Numbered from the stretch's first letter, positions 10,032 through 19,951 are shown. The stretch: 64,000 bases of DNA from Clostridiales bacterium Firm_04 (GCA_001603005.1 LVAJ01000030.1:62001-126000); one strand, 5' to 3'. The notes: generated by a model not told the origin, from the letters alone. Made by a program: numbers and translations.

Positions 10032-12203
10032 TCAGAAGTGCGAGCCGTGATACTTGTCATCATCTTCGGCATTTTCATCATATTCCGGATCGAGATCATC
10101 GTCGTATCCGTCGTCGTAATCGTCATATGCCGCATCATCGTCATAGCCGTCAGCATCGTCCTGCTCATCGTAGAACTCGTCGTCGGTATAGCCGGCTTCC
10201 TCGTCGATCGCGCGTTCGATCGCGTCTGCGTCGAATCCGCCGCCGCCGACCTTGTTCAGCTTGTCGGAGATCGAATCCTTGATCCTGCCGGCGCCGTCCA
10301 CGATCTTATACCAGATATCGAGCAGCTTATCCTTGATTGTCAGCGGCGCATTTTCGTCATATTCCGGATCGAGGTCATCCTGATAGCCGCCGTCATCGTA
10401 ATCGCCGTAGGCATCCGCTGCATCATCAGCAGCATTGTCATCATCATCGAAATCCTCGTCAAAATCAATACTGTCGTAGTCGATCTTGATCTCGAATTTT
10501 TCCTTTTTCTTCGGTGCCGGAGCAGGTTCCGGTTCGGTCTCCGCTTCTTCCGGTTCACCGGTCTGTTCTGCGGTTTCCGGCTCTGCGGCATTCTCTGCCT
10601 CGGTCAGCGCCGGAACAGATTCTTCAATCTCTGAAACAGGCTCGTCCGCGCCGCCGAACGATGCATCCCGCTCATTGTCGAGCGATGCAATGTGCTCGTC
10701 GAGCGATGCGATCCGGTCGTTGATTTGTGCATTGAGGAATGCGTCCCTGTCAGCGGTTTCCCCTGCATCCTTGCGCGATGCCGCTGCTTCGACGCCATTG
10801 TTCTGTGCATCCCTGTCGAATGATGCATGCTCCGGTGCATCGACGACCGGTGCATTGACGATCTGTGCATTGACGATCCGTGTCTCATCGCTGTTTTCCT
10901 CGCTTTCCGGTTCTGCGCTGTCCGCATCGGTTTCATCCGCTGCATATTCAGCATCTTCGTCCGCAAATGCTTCCTCGGGATCCGGAACAAAATCATTTCC
11001 GTCGGTATCGTAGCCGTCGCCGTCAAATTCCGCTTCTGCCGCGATAATGCGGTCGATCTCCGCCGGCGCTTCTTCCGCCGGTGCCGCATCCTCTGCTTCA
11101 TCCGCTTCATCCGCTTCATCCGCGAACGCCGCATCGACGATCGCGTCAAATTCCTCGTCTGTTTCGAGTTTCAGGCGCTTTGCCTGCTCCAGCTGTTCGA
11201 TTCGCTTTTCGTCTTCAGCGTCCGTCTCCGGCAGATCGGCAAAATCGCCTGCATTCTCCTCGGTCTCGCGCACAAGGTAGATCGGGCGGTGCTTGACCTC
11301 AAGATAGGTCTTGCCGAGATACAGTCCGAGAATACCGGTACAGAACACCTGCAAGCCGCCGAAGAACACGACGCAGCAGGTCGTTGTCGGATAACCGAGC
11401 GGATCCCCGCCGACAACCAGACGCTTGATGACCGTGAAGATCAGCAGAATCAGGCCGAGCAGGCAGGAAAGAAAGCCGATGATCGCCGTTGCGGTGAGCG
11501 GCGCAGTCGAGAAGCCGATAATGCCCTCCAGCGAATAGCGGAACAGTCCCCAGAAGCTCCATGCGCTCGTGCCTGCCGCACGCTCGACATTTTCATATTC
11601 GATATATTTGACGCGGAATCCCACCCACGAGAAGATGCCCTTGGAGAAGCGGTTATACTCGCTCATGGAGAGCACCGCATCGACCATTTGCCTTGTCATG
11701 AAGCGGAAGTCCTGTGCGCCGTCCACGATCTCCGTCTGGGAGATCCTGTTCATGATCTTATAGAACAGTCTCGCGAACCACGACCGCACCTTGGATTCAC
11801 CGGCGCGGCTGACTCTGCGTGTTGTCGCACAGTCATAGCGTCCGCTGCGGACTGCCTCATACATTTCCGGCAGGAACTTCGGCGGATGCTGCAGATCGGC
11901 ATCCATGACAACGCAGTAATCGCCCTTTGCATTGGAAAGTCCCGCATAGATTCCGGCTTCCTTGCCGAAATTGCGCGAGAACGAGATATAGCGCACGCGG
12001 GAATCATGCTGTGCGAGGGTGCGCAGCGTTTTGAGCGTGCGATCCTTGGAACCGTCGTCGATGAACAGAAATTCAAACTCTGTTTCGGGGTATGTCTTCT
12101 GCATTTCTCCGGAAACTCTGATGATTTCCTTGTAGAACATGGGCAGAACTTCCTGCTCGTTATAGCAGGGAACGATCACGGATATCAGCTTTTTGTCTTC
12201 CAC
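10032..12203 (-). CDS. GT2 family (DPM1/GtrB-like) glycosyltransferase with ~390-aa acidic C-terminal extension
   Basis: KLISVIVPCYNEQEVLPMFYKEI...DADLQHPPKFLPEM plus two C-terminal TM segments; GTG start at 12203 preceded by gaggagg; tail rich in D/E. Confidence 0.85.
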   Translation of the reverse strand: MEDKKLISVIVPCYNEQEVLPMFYKEIIRVSGEMQKTYPETEFEFLFIDDGSKDRTLKTLRTLAQHDSRVRYISFSRNFGKEAGIYAGLSNAKGDYCVVMDADLQHPPKFLPEMYEAVRSGRYDCATTRRVSRAGESKVRSWFARLFYKIMNRISQTEIVDGAQDFRFMTRQMVDAVLSMSEYNRFSKGIFSWVGFRVKYIEYENVERAAGTSAWSFWGLFRYSLEGIIGFSTAPLTATAIIGFLSCLLGLILLIFTVIKRLVVGGDPLGYPTTTCCVVFFGGLQVFCTGILGLYLGKTYLEVKHRPIYLVRETEENAGDFADLPETDAEDEKRIEQLEQAKRLKLETDEEFDAIVDAAFADEADEADEAEDAAPAEEAPAEIDRIIAAEAEFDGDGYDTDGNDFVPDPEEAFADEDAEYAADETDADSAEPESEENSDETRIVNAQIVNAPVVDAPEHASFDRDAQNNGVEAAASRKDAGETADRDAFLNAQINDRIASLDEHIASLDNERDASFGGADEPVSEIEESVPALTEAENAAEPETAEQTGEPEEAETEPEPAPAPKKKEKFEIKIDYDSIDFDEDFDDDDNAADDAADAYGDYDDGGYQDDLDPEYDENAPLTIKDKLLDIWYKIVDGAGRIKDSISDKLNKVGGGGFDADAIERAIDEEAGYTDDEFYDEQDDADGYDDDAAYDDYDDGYDDDLDPEYDENAEDDDKYHGSHF
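10834..10878. repeat. three imperfect 15-nt tandem repeats inside the glycosyltransferase tail
   Basis: ggtgcatcgacgacc / ggtgcattgacgatc / tgtgcattgacgatc; encodes VNAQIVNAPVVDAP on the minus strand. Confidence 0.75.
11093..11124. repeat. 9-nt tandem repeat (gcttcatcc)n inside the glycosyltransferase tail
   Basis: ctctgcttcatccgcttcatccgcttcatccgc, encoding ADEADEADEAE. Confidence 0.75.
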
Positions 12204-12496
12204 TTGGCGTTCCTCCTCACCCGTGCCGCTGTATGGACGGCATCGGCGTTTTCGCATAATCATACACCATATATTATACCTCATACATCCGAAAAAAGCA
12301 AGAGGAAATGCAAGAAAAATACAGATTGCAGCCGTGCTTTCTCCGGCGGCACGAATTATTGTGAAACTTGCCGTCAGCGGCGGGCAAAAAAAACAGCGGG
12401 CAGTGCCCGCCTCAGTTTTCAGATAAAATTTCTCCGACGGAAGATCATCGGAAGCTTCCGCCCGTTATAAATCATCGCGCAGCGATATCTTTTGAT

Positions 12497-12991
12497 TCAG
12501 ACCTCTGCCCAGTAGCGTTCCGCGGCGGGGACGAACGGTGTGAAGTCCTGTCTTGCGGCGCGCCAGCCCGCGGGGACAAACTGCTCGAAATTATCCTGCT
12601 CCGGATATTGGGAATAGAACTGTTTACTGTCGAAATCGACGAGCAAGGACGGCACGAGCGCGCGCCGCTGTTCATCGGATTCCGCGCGGGTGAACAGATA
12701 GGCAAGCTCTCCGCCGGACATCGCATCGCCGGAGATCTCCTTGAGGAACTGCTTGGCGGTATCTTTATCGAGCACGGGGATCCGGAAGCGTGTGCCCAGA
12801 AACTCGCCGAAGGAGCCGACCTCCTTGACGAACTCGACCTCGGATTTTCCGCGCCGCTGATAGGTCACATGCCAGTCGTCATAGAGTCTGCGATAGTCCA
12901 TTTTCCAGAGGTTCTTGTCGGTGACATACCACTGAAATTTCTTTTTGAAGATCACGCCGACAATGATATTTTCCGCATATTTCGGTTCCAT
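12497..12991 (-). CDS. uncharacterised conserved-looking protein
   Basis: 164-aa ORF MEPKYAENIIVGVIFKKKFQWYVTDKNLWKMD; upstream aaggac; intergenic space on both sides. Confidence 0.55.
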   Translation of the reverse strand: MEPKYAENIIVGVIFKKKFQWYVTDKNLWKMDYRRLYDDWHVTYQRRGKSEVEFVKEVGSFGEFLGTRFRIPVLDKDTAKQFLKEISGDAMSGGELAYLFTRAESDEQRRALVPSLLVDFDSKQFYSQYPEQDNFEQFVPAGWRAARQDFTPFVPAAERYWAEV

Positions 12992-13248
12992 AGGGACACC
13001 GTCCTTTCTGATCTGATAGTTTTATTGATGTTCCAATTAAATCTTGAAGAATAGATGCGCAGGATTTCTAACGCAGTATCACGGCAAAAAGACAAGCAGA
13101 TAACTTCAAGAGATAGTTGGGGCATCAATATTATAGCACAATCAGCCGCAGAATGCAACCGCCGCGCGATTGATCATTTCAACAGAAAACGGGTTTGCCC
13201 CTGAACGCCGCAAAGCGCGCAGGGGCTTGTGTCATCTGTCTGTCCGCA

Positions 13249-13851
13249 TCACAAATGCAGAAATTGCAGAACCGCAGCAGCTGCACAGACAATCAGGATT
13301 GCCCCGCCAGCAGCCGCCGTAAATATCAGCAGCTTCTTTTGCTTTTTACGGTTTTCTGCTTCCTTTTCTTTCTCAATGTCATCAAGTGTTTCGCCGTTCA
13401 GGAATGCAAGCACCTCACGGTAGGTCTGAATGTCATTGTCCTGCTTGATCCGCTCAAATTCCCGAAACGTCATGAAAATGCATACCGACAGGATGCCTGC
13501 GAGCAGGCAGCCCAAGATCACACCGATCCCGCCGCCGCACTCGACCAGCAATGTCACGCCGAACATCAGGGCGAACATTTCCGCGGCGCCCAGCCATTGC
13601 AGCTTTTTGAGTCTGCCTGCATCTTCATTTTTGATCGTGTTTTTCATCATCTCAACATCTCCTTTGACCAGTTCGTCAAGAGAAACACCAAAGATGTCGC
13701 TCAGGATCAGCAGGCTGTGAACGTCGGGATAGCTTTTTTCAGTTTCCCAGTTTGAAACCGTCTGACGGCTGACGAAGGCGTGTTCCGCCAGCTGTTCCTG
13801 TGACCATTTCTTTTCCGTTCTGAGCCTTTTGATCGTTTTGCTCAGCTCCAT
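13249..13851 (-). CDS. XRE-family HTH regulator with C-terminal TM segments
   Basis: LSKTIKRLRTEKKWSQEQLAEHAFVSRQTVSNWETEKSYPDVHSLLILSDIFGVSLDELVKGD. Confidence 0.88.
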   Translation of the reverse strand: MELSKTIKRLRTEKKWSQEQLAEHAFVSRQTVSNWETEKSYPDVHSLLILSDIFGVSLDELVKGDVEMMKNTIKNEDAGRLKKLQWLGAAEMFALMFGVTLLVECGGGIGVILGCLLAGILSVCIFMTFREFERIKQDNDIQTYREVLAFLNGETLDDIEKEKEAENRKKQKKLLIFTAAAGGAILIVCAAAAVLQFLHL

Positions 13852-14135
13852 GGGGTTTCCCTCCTTTCTGCCGATTTTCTTTCGGCTGAACTCATCATAG
13901 CAGATTCAGGTTGATTTTTCAACCAAAGATGCTTGACATTCCGGAAAAAGCAGTGTCAAAACGCTTTGACATGACGATTTTACGCCTGTTTTCAGGATAC
14001 CGGCGCCTTGTTTGCGCGTTCGCAGGATCATTTTGCTAAATGTTCTGTTTTTACGCACTGCATGTTCAGAAAGCGCCGCCGTATCTCTGTCTGTCAGAAA
14101 TACGGCGGCGCAAAATGCCGTTTCAGTTCCGTGCA

Positions 14136-15416
14136 TTATGCCAGCTTTTCCAGTGCTGCCAGCTTCACGCAGATGCAGAACAGCTCCATTGCCTGCTTCA
14201 GCTCTGCCGGAGAAGGATAGGTCGGCGCAATGCGGATGTTGCTGTCATCCGGATCATTCTTATACGGATAGGTCGCACCGGCACCGGTCAGCGTCACGCC
14301 AGCTTCCTTGCAGAGCTGCACGATCCGCTTTGCCGTACCGTTCGGCGCATTGAACGAGACAAAGTATCCGCCCTGCGGCTTCGTCCACTTTGCAATGCCG
14401 AGCGGCGCGATCTCTGCATCGAGCATATCGAGCACAGCCGCAAATTTCGGCGCAAGGATCACACGGTGCTTTTCCATATGCGCGCGCATGTTGTCCGCAT
14501 TGCCGAAGAAGCGCACATGCCGCAGCATGTTCATCTTGTCAAAGCCGATCGTCTGTATGCCGAGATGCCCCGACAGCTCATCGAGATTTGCCTTTGCCGT
14601 ATTCATCGCGGCAACGCCCGCGCCGGGGAATGTGACCTTCGAGGTCGAAACGAACTGATAGAACAGCCCCTCGCTGCCCGCCTCTGCGCATGCCTGATTG
14701 ATCGTCAGCGGCTTTTTCGGGTTCTCGACGAGGTGGTGGATGCAGTATGCATTATCCCAGAAAATGCGGAAATCCTTTGCAGCCGGCTTCAGTGCGGCAA
14801 ATGCGCGAACCGTATCATCGCTGTACACAATGCCGGACGGGTTCGCATAGATCGGCACACACCAGATGCCCTTGACGGATGCATCGCTCTCGACATACTG
14901 CTTCACCATTGCCATATCCGGACCGTTGTCATCGGTCGGCACAGGGATCATCTTGACGCCGAAATACTCGGTGAGCGCAAAATGACGGTCATAACCCGGA
15001 ACCGGGCACAGGAACTTGACCTCGTCCAGCTTGCTCCACGGCGTACATCCCGCAATACCCTTGACATAGGCGATCTGCAGGCAAGCGAACATCAGCTCCA
15101 GACTGGAGTTGCCGCCGACAAAAACCTCATCCGGATCCGCGCCGAGCACATCGGCGAACAGCTTTCTCGCTTCGGTGATACCGGGCAGCAGACCGTAATT
15201 GCGGCAGTCGTCCCCGCTCTCCGAGACCGCGCTTGCACCGGACGGCAGCGCATCCAGCAGCGGCATGGTAATATCGAGCTGCTCCGGACCGGGCTTTCCG
15301 CGTGCCATGTTCAGGCTAAGTTTTTTCGCCTGAAACGCGTCATAAGCTGCTTTTGTCTCCTGCAGCGCCGCACGGATCTCATCCGGCGTCAGCTGATTCA
15401 GCGGCTTTTTCTCCAT
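14136..15416 (-). CDS. PLP-dependent aminotransferase (class I/II-like; aspartate-aminotransferase type)
   Basis: LNMARGKPGPEQLDITMPLL...YGLLPGITEARKLFADVLG...FVGGNSSLELM...STSKVTFPGAGVAAM. Confidence 0.85.
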   Translation of the reverse strand: MEKKPLNQLTPDEIRAALQETKAAYDAFQAKKLSLNMARGKPGPEQLDITMPLLDALPSGASAVSESGDDCRNYGLLPGITEARKLFADVLGADPDEVFVGGNSSLELMFACLQIAYVKGIAGCTPWSKLDEVKFLCPVPGYDRHFALTEYFGVKMIPVPTDDNGPDMAMVKQYVESDASVKGIWCVPIYANPSGIVYSDDTVRAFAALKPAAKDFRIFWDNAYCIHHLVENPKKPLTINQACAEAGSEGLFYQFVSTSKVTFPGAGVAAMNTAKANLDELSGHLGIQTIGFDKMNMLRHVRFFGNADNMRAHMEKHRVILAPKFAAVLDMLDAEIAPLGIAKWTKPQGGYFVSFNAPNGTAKRIVQLCKEAGVTLTGAGATYPYKNDPDDSNIRIAPTYPSPAELKQAMELFCICVKLAALEKLA

Positions 15417-15640
15417 ATGTAGAGACCTTCCTTTCTGTGACAGACATCATCCTCACTGCGAGATTGACATTTTTTTCACAATCTCGCAAATCAACAATTC
15501 ATTATAACACATCTCTCCTGAAAATGCAATAGTTTTTTTGCAAAACAGCGCCGCACGGCACAAAATTTGAGTCCGCACAGCATCGTTCCGCATCCGGCGC
15601 ATAAATTATCCGGTTCTGCGCATCCTATCCGCAGATAGGA

Positions 15641-16117
15641 GTGATGCGCATGACGGAAATCATGCATTCGCAGGGGATCAAAGATCCGGAGCAGGATGTC
15701 TACCGCAAAATGGTCGCGAAGGCATCCCGCAAAACCAATCTCGCCGCAACCGTGCTGAAATCGTTTCTGATCGGCGGGAGCATCTGTCTGCTCGGCGAGG
15801 TGCTGCGGCAGTTTTTGCTGCGGCAGGGGCTCGATGCGGACGCTGCCGGCACATGGACGTCGGTGATTCTGGTGTTCTGTTCGGCGCTGCTGACCGGACT
15901 GGGGCTCTATCAGAAGCTTGCGAAACACGGCGGCGCGGGAACGCTCGTGCCGATCACGGGCTTTGCAAATGCGGTCGCATCGGCAGCAGTCGAATCGAAA
16001 ACTGAGGGCTTTGTGCTCGGCGTCGGAACGAAGATCTTCACGATCGCAGGTCCGGTGATCCTCTACGGGACGGCGGCTTCCGCGGTCTACGGCGTGATCT
16101 ACTGGCTGATGAAATGA
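15641..16117 (+). CDS. spoVAC: stage V sporulation protein AC-like
   Basis: LKSFLIGGSICLLGEVLRQF...LTGLGLYQKLAKHGGAGTLVPITGFANAVASAAVESKTEGFVLGVGTKIFTIAGPVILYG. Start may be 15650 (ATG with SD taggag). Confidence 0.85.
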   Translation: MMRMTEIMHSQGIKDPEQDVYRKMVAKASRKTNLAATVLKSFLIGGSICLLGEVLRQFLLRQGLDADAAGTWTSVILVFCSALLTGLGLYQKLAKHGGAGTLVPITGFANAVASAAVESKTEGFVLGVGTKIFTIAGPVILYGTAASAVYGVIYWLMK

Positions 16118-16160
16118 TGCGGACAGTCGCGACGCCGGATCCGTATGCACCCGATCAACA

Positions 16161-16197
16161 ATGCCCCGAAGCGCAAAATAAACGCTTCGGGGCAATT
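16161..16197 (+). terminator. rho-independent terminator-like hairpin after spoVAC
   Basis: ccccgaagcgcaaaataaacgcttcggggcaattt; stem ccccgaagcg/cgcttcgggg. Confidence 0.65.
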
Positions 16198-16243
16198 TCA
16201 CACACATAATGGGATTCCAAAGGGAATCCCTCAGTCTGTCGGG

Positions 16244-16451
16244 AAAGGTATCGCTAACGCGATGATTCATATTGGGCTCCGCCCAAACCCGCCAAAGGGA
16301 CACTGTCCCTTTGGAATCCCATTTTTGCGAAAAACAAGAAAATACATACATTTCTTATTATCACACAAAATGGGATTCTTAAGGGCTAGCAGCCCTTAAG
16401 CAGGAGTTTGAGGGCGGAGCCCTCATTAGAAATCCGTCGGAGACACTTTAT
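16244..16451. repeat. dispersed intergenic element, copy A
   Basis: ~207 nt near-identical to 51091-51297; contains hairpins ccaaagggacactgtccctttgg, cttaagggctagcagcccttaag and gagggcggagccctc. Confidence 0.9.
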
Positions 16452-18238
16452 TCGATCGGCTCGAAGTCCGAAGCGCCGTGCTTGCACAGCGGGCAGATGA
16501 AGTCTTCCGGCAGCGTTTCGCCCTCGTAGACATAGCCGCAGATCGTGCACACCCAGCCCTTTTTGCCGTCTGTCTGCGGCTTCGGCTTGACATGCTCCTG
16601 ATAGTAGGTGTAGGTCATGGTCTCCGCATTCGACACCACGCGCGCCTCTGTCACCGCGCAGATGAACATGCCGTGTGTGCCGAGATCGACATACTGCTCC
16701 ACCTTCAGCGAAAGCATCGCATTGATGTAATGCGGGAGCATCACAAGCCCGTTATCCGTGCGGATCGGCTGGCAGTCTGCGAACTTATCCGCATTTCTGC
16801 CGCTCTGGAAGCCGAAGTTCTCGAACACCTTGAACGGCGCTTCCGTGGACAGGCAGTTGACATTCATGATGCCGGTCTGCTTGATGATGTGGTGCGAATA
16901 GTTCTCCTTATTGATCGTGACGGCGATGCGGTTCGGCGTGTTCGTGACCTGCGTGACTGTATTGACGATCAGTCCGTTATCCTTCTGCCCGTCATTCGAG
17001 GTGACGACATAGAGACCGTAGCCGATCTTGAACAGCGCAGTCAGGTCATTCTTGTCCGCGGTGTCATTCTGCTGCGCAAGATATTCCTGACACATCTCGT
17101 CGGCAAGCGCCTTGATCTGCGCATTGCTCTCGTCATTCAGCGCCGATTTGATATGCACGGTGTTCTCTGCAAATGTGACATTCTTGCAGCCTTCGAGCAT
17201 CTTCTTCATGACCTTTTCCGCCTGCGGTGCCCACGAGCCGTTCTCGATGAAGCCGACGATGCGGTTCGAGAAATTGCGCTCGGTCAGCTCCTCGATGAAT
17301 GTGCGCATGAACGGGAAGATCTCCGCATTGTAGGTCGTGGTTGCGAGCACGATCTTGCCGTAGCGGAACGCATCCTCGACGCATTCTGCCATGTCCTCAC
17401 GGGCGAGGTCATTGAGCGCGACCTTCGGGCAGCCGTTTGCTTTCAGCTCATCCGCGAGCTTTTCGGCAGCGCGCTTCGTATTGCCGTAGACCGAGGTATA
17501 GAACACCGCAATGCCCTCTGTCTCGGTGCCGTAGGAAGACCATGTGTCATAGAGTCCGATGTAATAGCCGAGATTTTCGGTCAGAACCGGACCGTGCAGC
17601 GGGCAGATGATCTGAATATCCAGTCCGGCAGCCTTTTTCAGGACAGCCTGCACCTGTGCGCCGTATTTGCCGACAATGCCGAAGTAGTAGCGGCGGGCTT
17701 CGCATGCCCAGTCTTCTTCCACATCCAGCGCACCGAATTTGCCGAAGCCGTCTGCGGAAAAGAGCACCTTGTCCGTGCTGTCATAGGTGAACAGCACTTC
17801 CGGCCAGTGCACCATCGGCGCGCCGACAAAGGTCAGCGTATGCCTGCCGAGTTCGAGCGTATCCTTTTCCTTGACGATGATGCGGCGGTCGGCAAAATCC
17901 GTGCCGAAGAAGTTCTGCATCATCTGGAATGCCTTTGCAGAGGACACGATCTTCGCATCCTGATAGAGATTCATGAAGTTTGCGATGTTCGCGGAATGAT
18001 CCGGCTCCATATGCTGCACGATGAGATAATCCGGCTTTCTGCCGCCGAGTGCAGCCGCAAGATTGTCGAGCCATTCATGCGTAAAATTGCGGTCAACCGT
18101 ATCCATAACGGCAATCTTCTCATCCATGATGACATAGGAATTATACGCCATGCCGTTCGGGACGTCATACTGTCCCTCGAACAGGTCGATCTGATGATCG
18201 TTTACGCCGATATAGCGGATATCATTTGTAATGGTCAT
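16448..18238 (-). CDS. flavodiiron protein fused to flavin-reductase domain and C-terminal rubredoxin
   Basis: QHMEPDHSANI (H-x-E-x-D), VFYTSVYGNTKRAAEKLA (flavodoxin), NGLIVNTVTQVTNTPNRIAVTINKENYSHHII (flavin reductase), CTICGYVYEGETLPEDFICPLCKHG (rubredoxin). Confidence 0.93.
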   Translation of the reverse strand: MTITNDIRYIGVNDHQIDLFEGQYDVPNGMAYNSYVIMDEKIAVMDTVDRNFTHEWLDNLAAALGGRKPDYLIVQHMEPDHSANIANFMNLYQDAKIVSSAKAFQMMQNFFGTDFADRRIIVKEKDTLELGRHTLTFVGAPMVHWPEVLFTYDSTDKVLFSADGFGKFGALDVEEDWACEARRYYFGIVGKYGAQVQAVLKKAAGLDIQIICPLHGPVLTENLGYYIGLYDTWSSYGTETEGIAVFYTSVYGNTKRAAEKLADELKANGCPKVALNDLAREDMAECVEDAFRYGKIVLATTTYNAEIFPFMRTFIEELTERNFSNRIVGFIENGSWAPQAEKVMKKMLEGCKNVTFAENTVHIKSALNDESNAQIKALADEMCQEYLAQQNDTADKNDLTALFKIGYGLYVVTSNDGQKDNGLIVNTVTQVTNTPNRIAVTINKENYSHHIIKQTGIMNVNCLSTEAPFKVFENFGFQSGRNADKFADCQPIRTDNGLVMLPHYINAMLSLKVEQYVDLGTHGMFICAVTEARVVSNAETMTYTYYQEHVKPKPQTDGKKGWVCTICGYVYEGETLPEDFICPLCKHGASDFEPIE

Positions 18239-18374
18239 TGGAATACTCCTTTGCAATAAAAAGATGAAACAGGTATTCGCTTCGCGGATGCAGCAATCTG
18301 TCAAAAAGGTACATTGTCCCTTGTGACGCCCAGTTTCAGAATCATTCGTTCATACGTGATTTTACAACAAATAT

Positions 18375-18480
18375 CAAAATGGGATTCCAAAGGGATACAT
18401 CCCTTTGGCGGGTTTGGTGAGTTTGCTTGCAAACTCATAGCGAAGCGTGCGAGAGCCCATTATAAATCCGTCGGAGACAC
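18375..18480. repeat. dispersed intergenic element, shorter/divergent copy B
   Basis: aaaatgggattccaaagggatacatccctttggcgggtttgg...cccattataaatccgtcggagacac; shares both ends with copies A and C. Confidence 0.7.
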
Positions 18481-18498
18481 CTCTATAATCCGTCCGCC

Positions 18499-19512
18499 TC
18501 AATTCGTTCCGTGGATGATCTCGCCGTCCTTCCAGATCAGCTCATTCGGGCACTTGCCGGTATCATGCAGCTGCACCATATTCTGCACCGTGGTTTCTGC
18601 AATATTCGACAGTGCTTCCTCGGTCAGGAACGCCTGATGCGAGGTCACAATGACATTCGGCATCGAGATCAGCCGCGCGAGAATATCGTCGCTGATGATA
18701 TGTCCGGAGAGATCCTCGTAGAAATACTCGGTTTCTTCCTCGTACACATCGAGGCAGGCTGCGCCGATCTGCCGCGCCTTGATGCCTTCCAGCAGGCATT
18801 CCGCGTCGATCAGTGCGCCGCGGGACGTATTGATGATGACGACACCCTTTTTCATCAGCTTGATCGTATCGCAGTTGATGAGATGCCGTGTCTCGTCCGT
18901 GAGCGGGCAGTGCAGCGAAACGATATCGCTGCGGGAAAGCAGTTCTTCCAGCGAAACATACTCAATGCCGGAATCCTTTGCGGGGAATTTGTCGTAGGCG
19001 ATCACATGCATGCCGAAGCCGCGGCAGATATCAATGAACACTCTGCCGATCTTTCCGGTGCCGACAACGCCGACCGTCTTGCCGTGCAGGTCAAAGCCGG
19101 TCATTCCGTTCAGCGAAAAATTGAAATCTCTTGTACGGATATAAGCCTTATGGATGCGGCGGACAGAGGTCAGCAGCAGCGCCATTGCATGCTCTGCGAC
19201 TGCATAGGGCGAATACGCCGGCACATGCGCCACGCGCAGACCGGAATTTGCCGCTGCTTTCAGATCGACATTGTTATAGCCTGCGCAGCGCAGTGCGACA
19301 TACCGGCACTCAAGGTCCGCAAGCTTTTCCAGCACATCCGCATCCAGTGTATCGTTGACGAATACACAGACGCCGTCGCAGTTGCGGGCAAGCTCCGCAG
19401 TATCCTCTGTCAGTCTGGTCTCATAGAACTTGAACTTGATGCCGTGCTCTGCGCCGCAGCGCTCAAAGGACGGCTTGTCATACGCTTTCGCGTCAAAAAA
19501 TGCAAATCTCAT
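18499..19512 (-). CDS. D-2-hydroxyacid dehydrogenase (D-lactate dehydrogenase-like)
   Basis: MRFAFFDAKAYDKPSFE...GKTVGVVGTGKIGRVFIDICRGFGMHVIAYD...VVIINTSRGALIDAECLLEG...VTSHQAFLTEEAL. Confidence 0.9.
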   Translation of the reverse strand: MRFAFFDAKAYDKPSFERCGAEHGIKFKFYETRLTEDTAELARNCDGVCVFVNDTLDADVLEKLADLECRYVALRCAGYNNVDLKAAANSGLRVAHVPAYSPYAVAEHAMALLLTSVRRIHKAYIRTRDFNFSLNGMTGFDLHGKTVGVVGTGKIGRVFIDICRGFGMHVIAYDKFPAKDSGIEYVSLEELLSRSDIVSLHCPLTDETRHLINCDTIKLMKKGVVIINTSRGALIDAECLLEGIKARQIGAACLDVYEEETEYFYEDLSGHIISDDILARLISMPNVIVTSHQAFLTEEALSNIAETTVQNMVQLHDTGKCPNELIWKDGEIIHGTN

Positions 19513-19622
19513 GTAATCTACTCCAATGGTTCTGAACGGAAAACAAAAGGGGTATGGGTGGGAGCGCCCGCAAGGGGACCGGTTCCCGCATCATACCCCG
19601 ATCGTGCTTGTGGTAATGCCTG

Positions 19623-19838
19623 TTAATTCAGGTTGACTGTCTCCAGCATGCTGCCGAGCTGATCGTAATATTTTTTCGATTCTGCCTCTGTATCAAACAG
19701 CATGTTGACAACGCTGTTGGTATTCTTGAATCCGACGCGGATCCCGTACTGGAGCTTCTGCGCATCCTCAACGGTGAAGCGCTTGACGAACGAAACGGAT
19801 TCCGAATCCACCATAGTATCTCTGACTTTCAAAAACAT
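19623..19838 (-). CDS. small uncharacterised protein
   Basis: MFLKVRDTMVDSESVSFVKRFTVEDAQKLQYGIRVGFKNTNSVVNMLFDTEAES; ATG preceded by aaaggagga. Confidence 0.6.
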   Translation of the reverse strand: MFLKVRDTMVDSESVSFVKRFTVEDAQKLQYGIRVGFKNTNSVVNMLFDTEAESKKYYDQLGSMLETVNLN

Positions 19839-19951
19839 AACGAATCCTCCTTTTGCATTCATGCCGGTTCCGGCATATTCAGAATAATTTTATGATACAC
19901 AACAACCCGCCCTGCCGAAAAGCAGAACGGGCTGTTTTGTACGAACAAAAA

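Noticed and set aside
10604-11149. 181-aa ORF full of Met/Arg/Ser (MHRSSMHRSSMHRS)
   Set aside because: Alternate-frame reading of the tandem repeats in the glycosyltransferase tail.
15491-16351. 286-aa minus-strand ORF starting MYVFSCFSQKWDSKGTVSLWRVW
   Set aside because: Start lies in repeat copy A and the body is antisense to spoVAC; the same peptide is read from copy C (51006-51197), so it is a repeat artefact.
16478-18259. 593-aa plus-strand ORF antisense to the flavodiiron gene
   Set aside because: Shadow ORF; coding evidence is on the minus strand.
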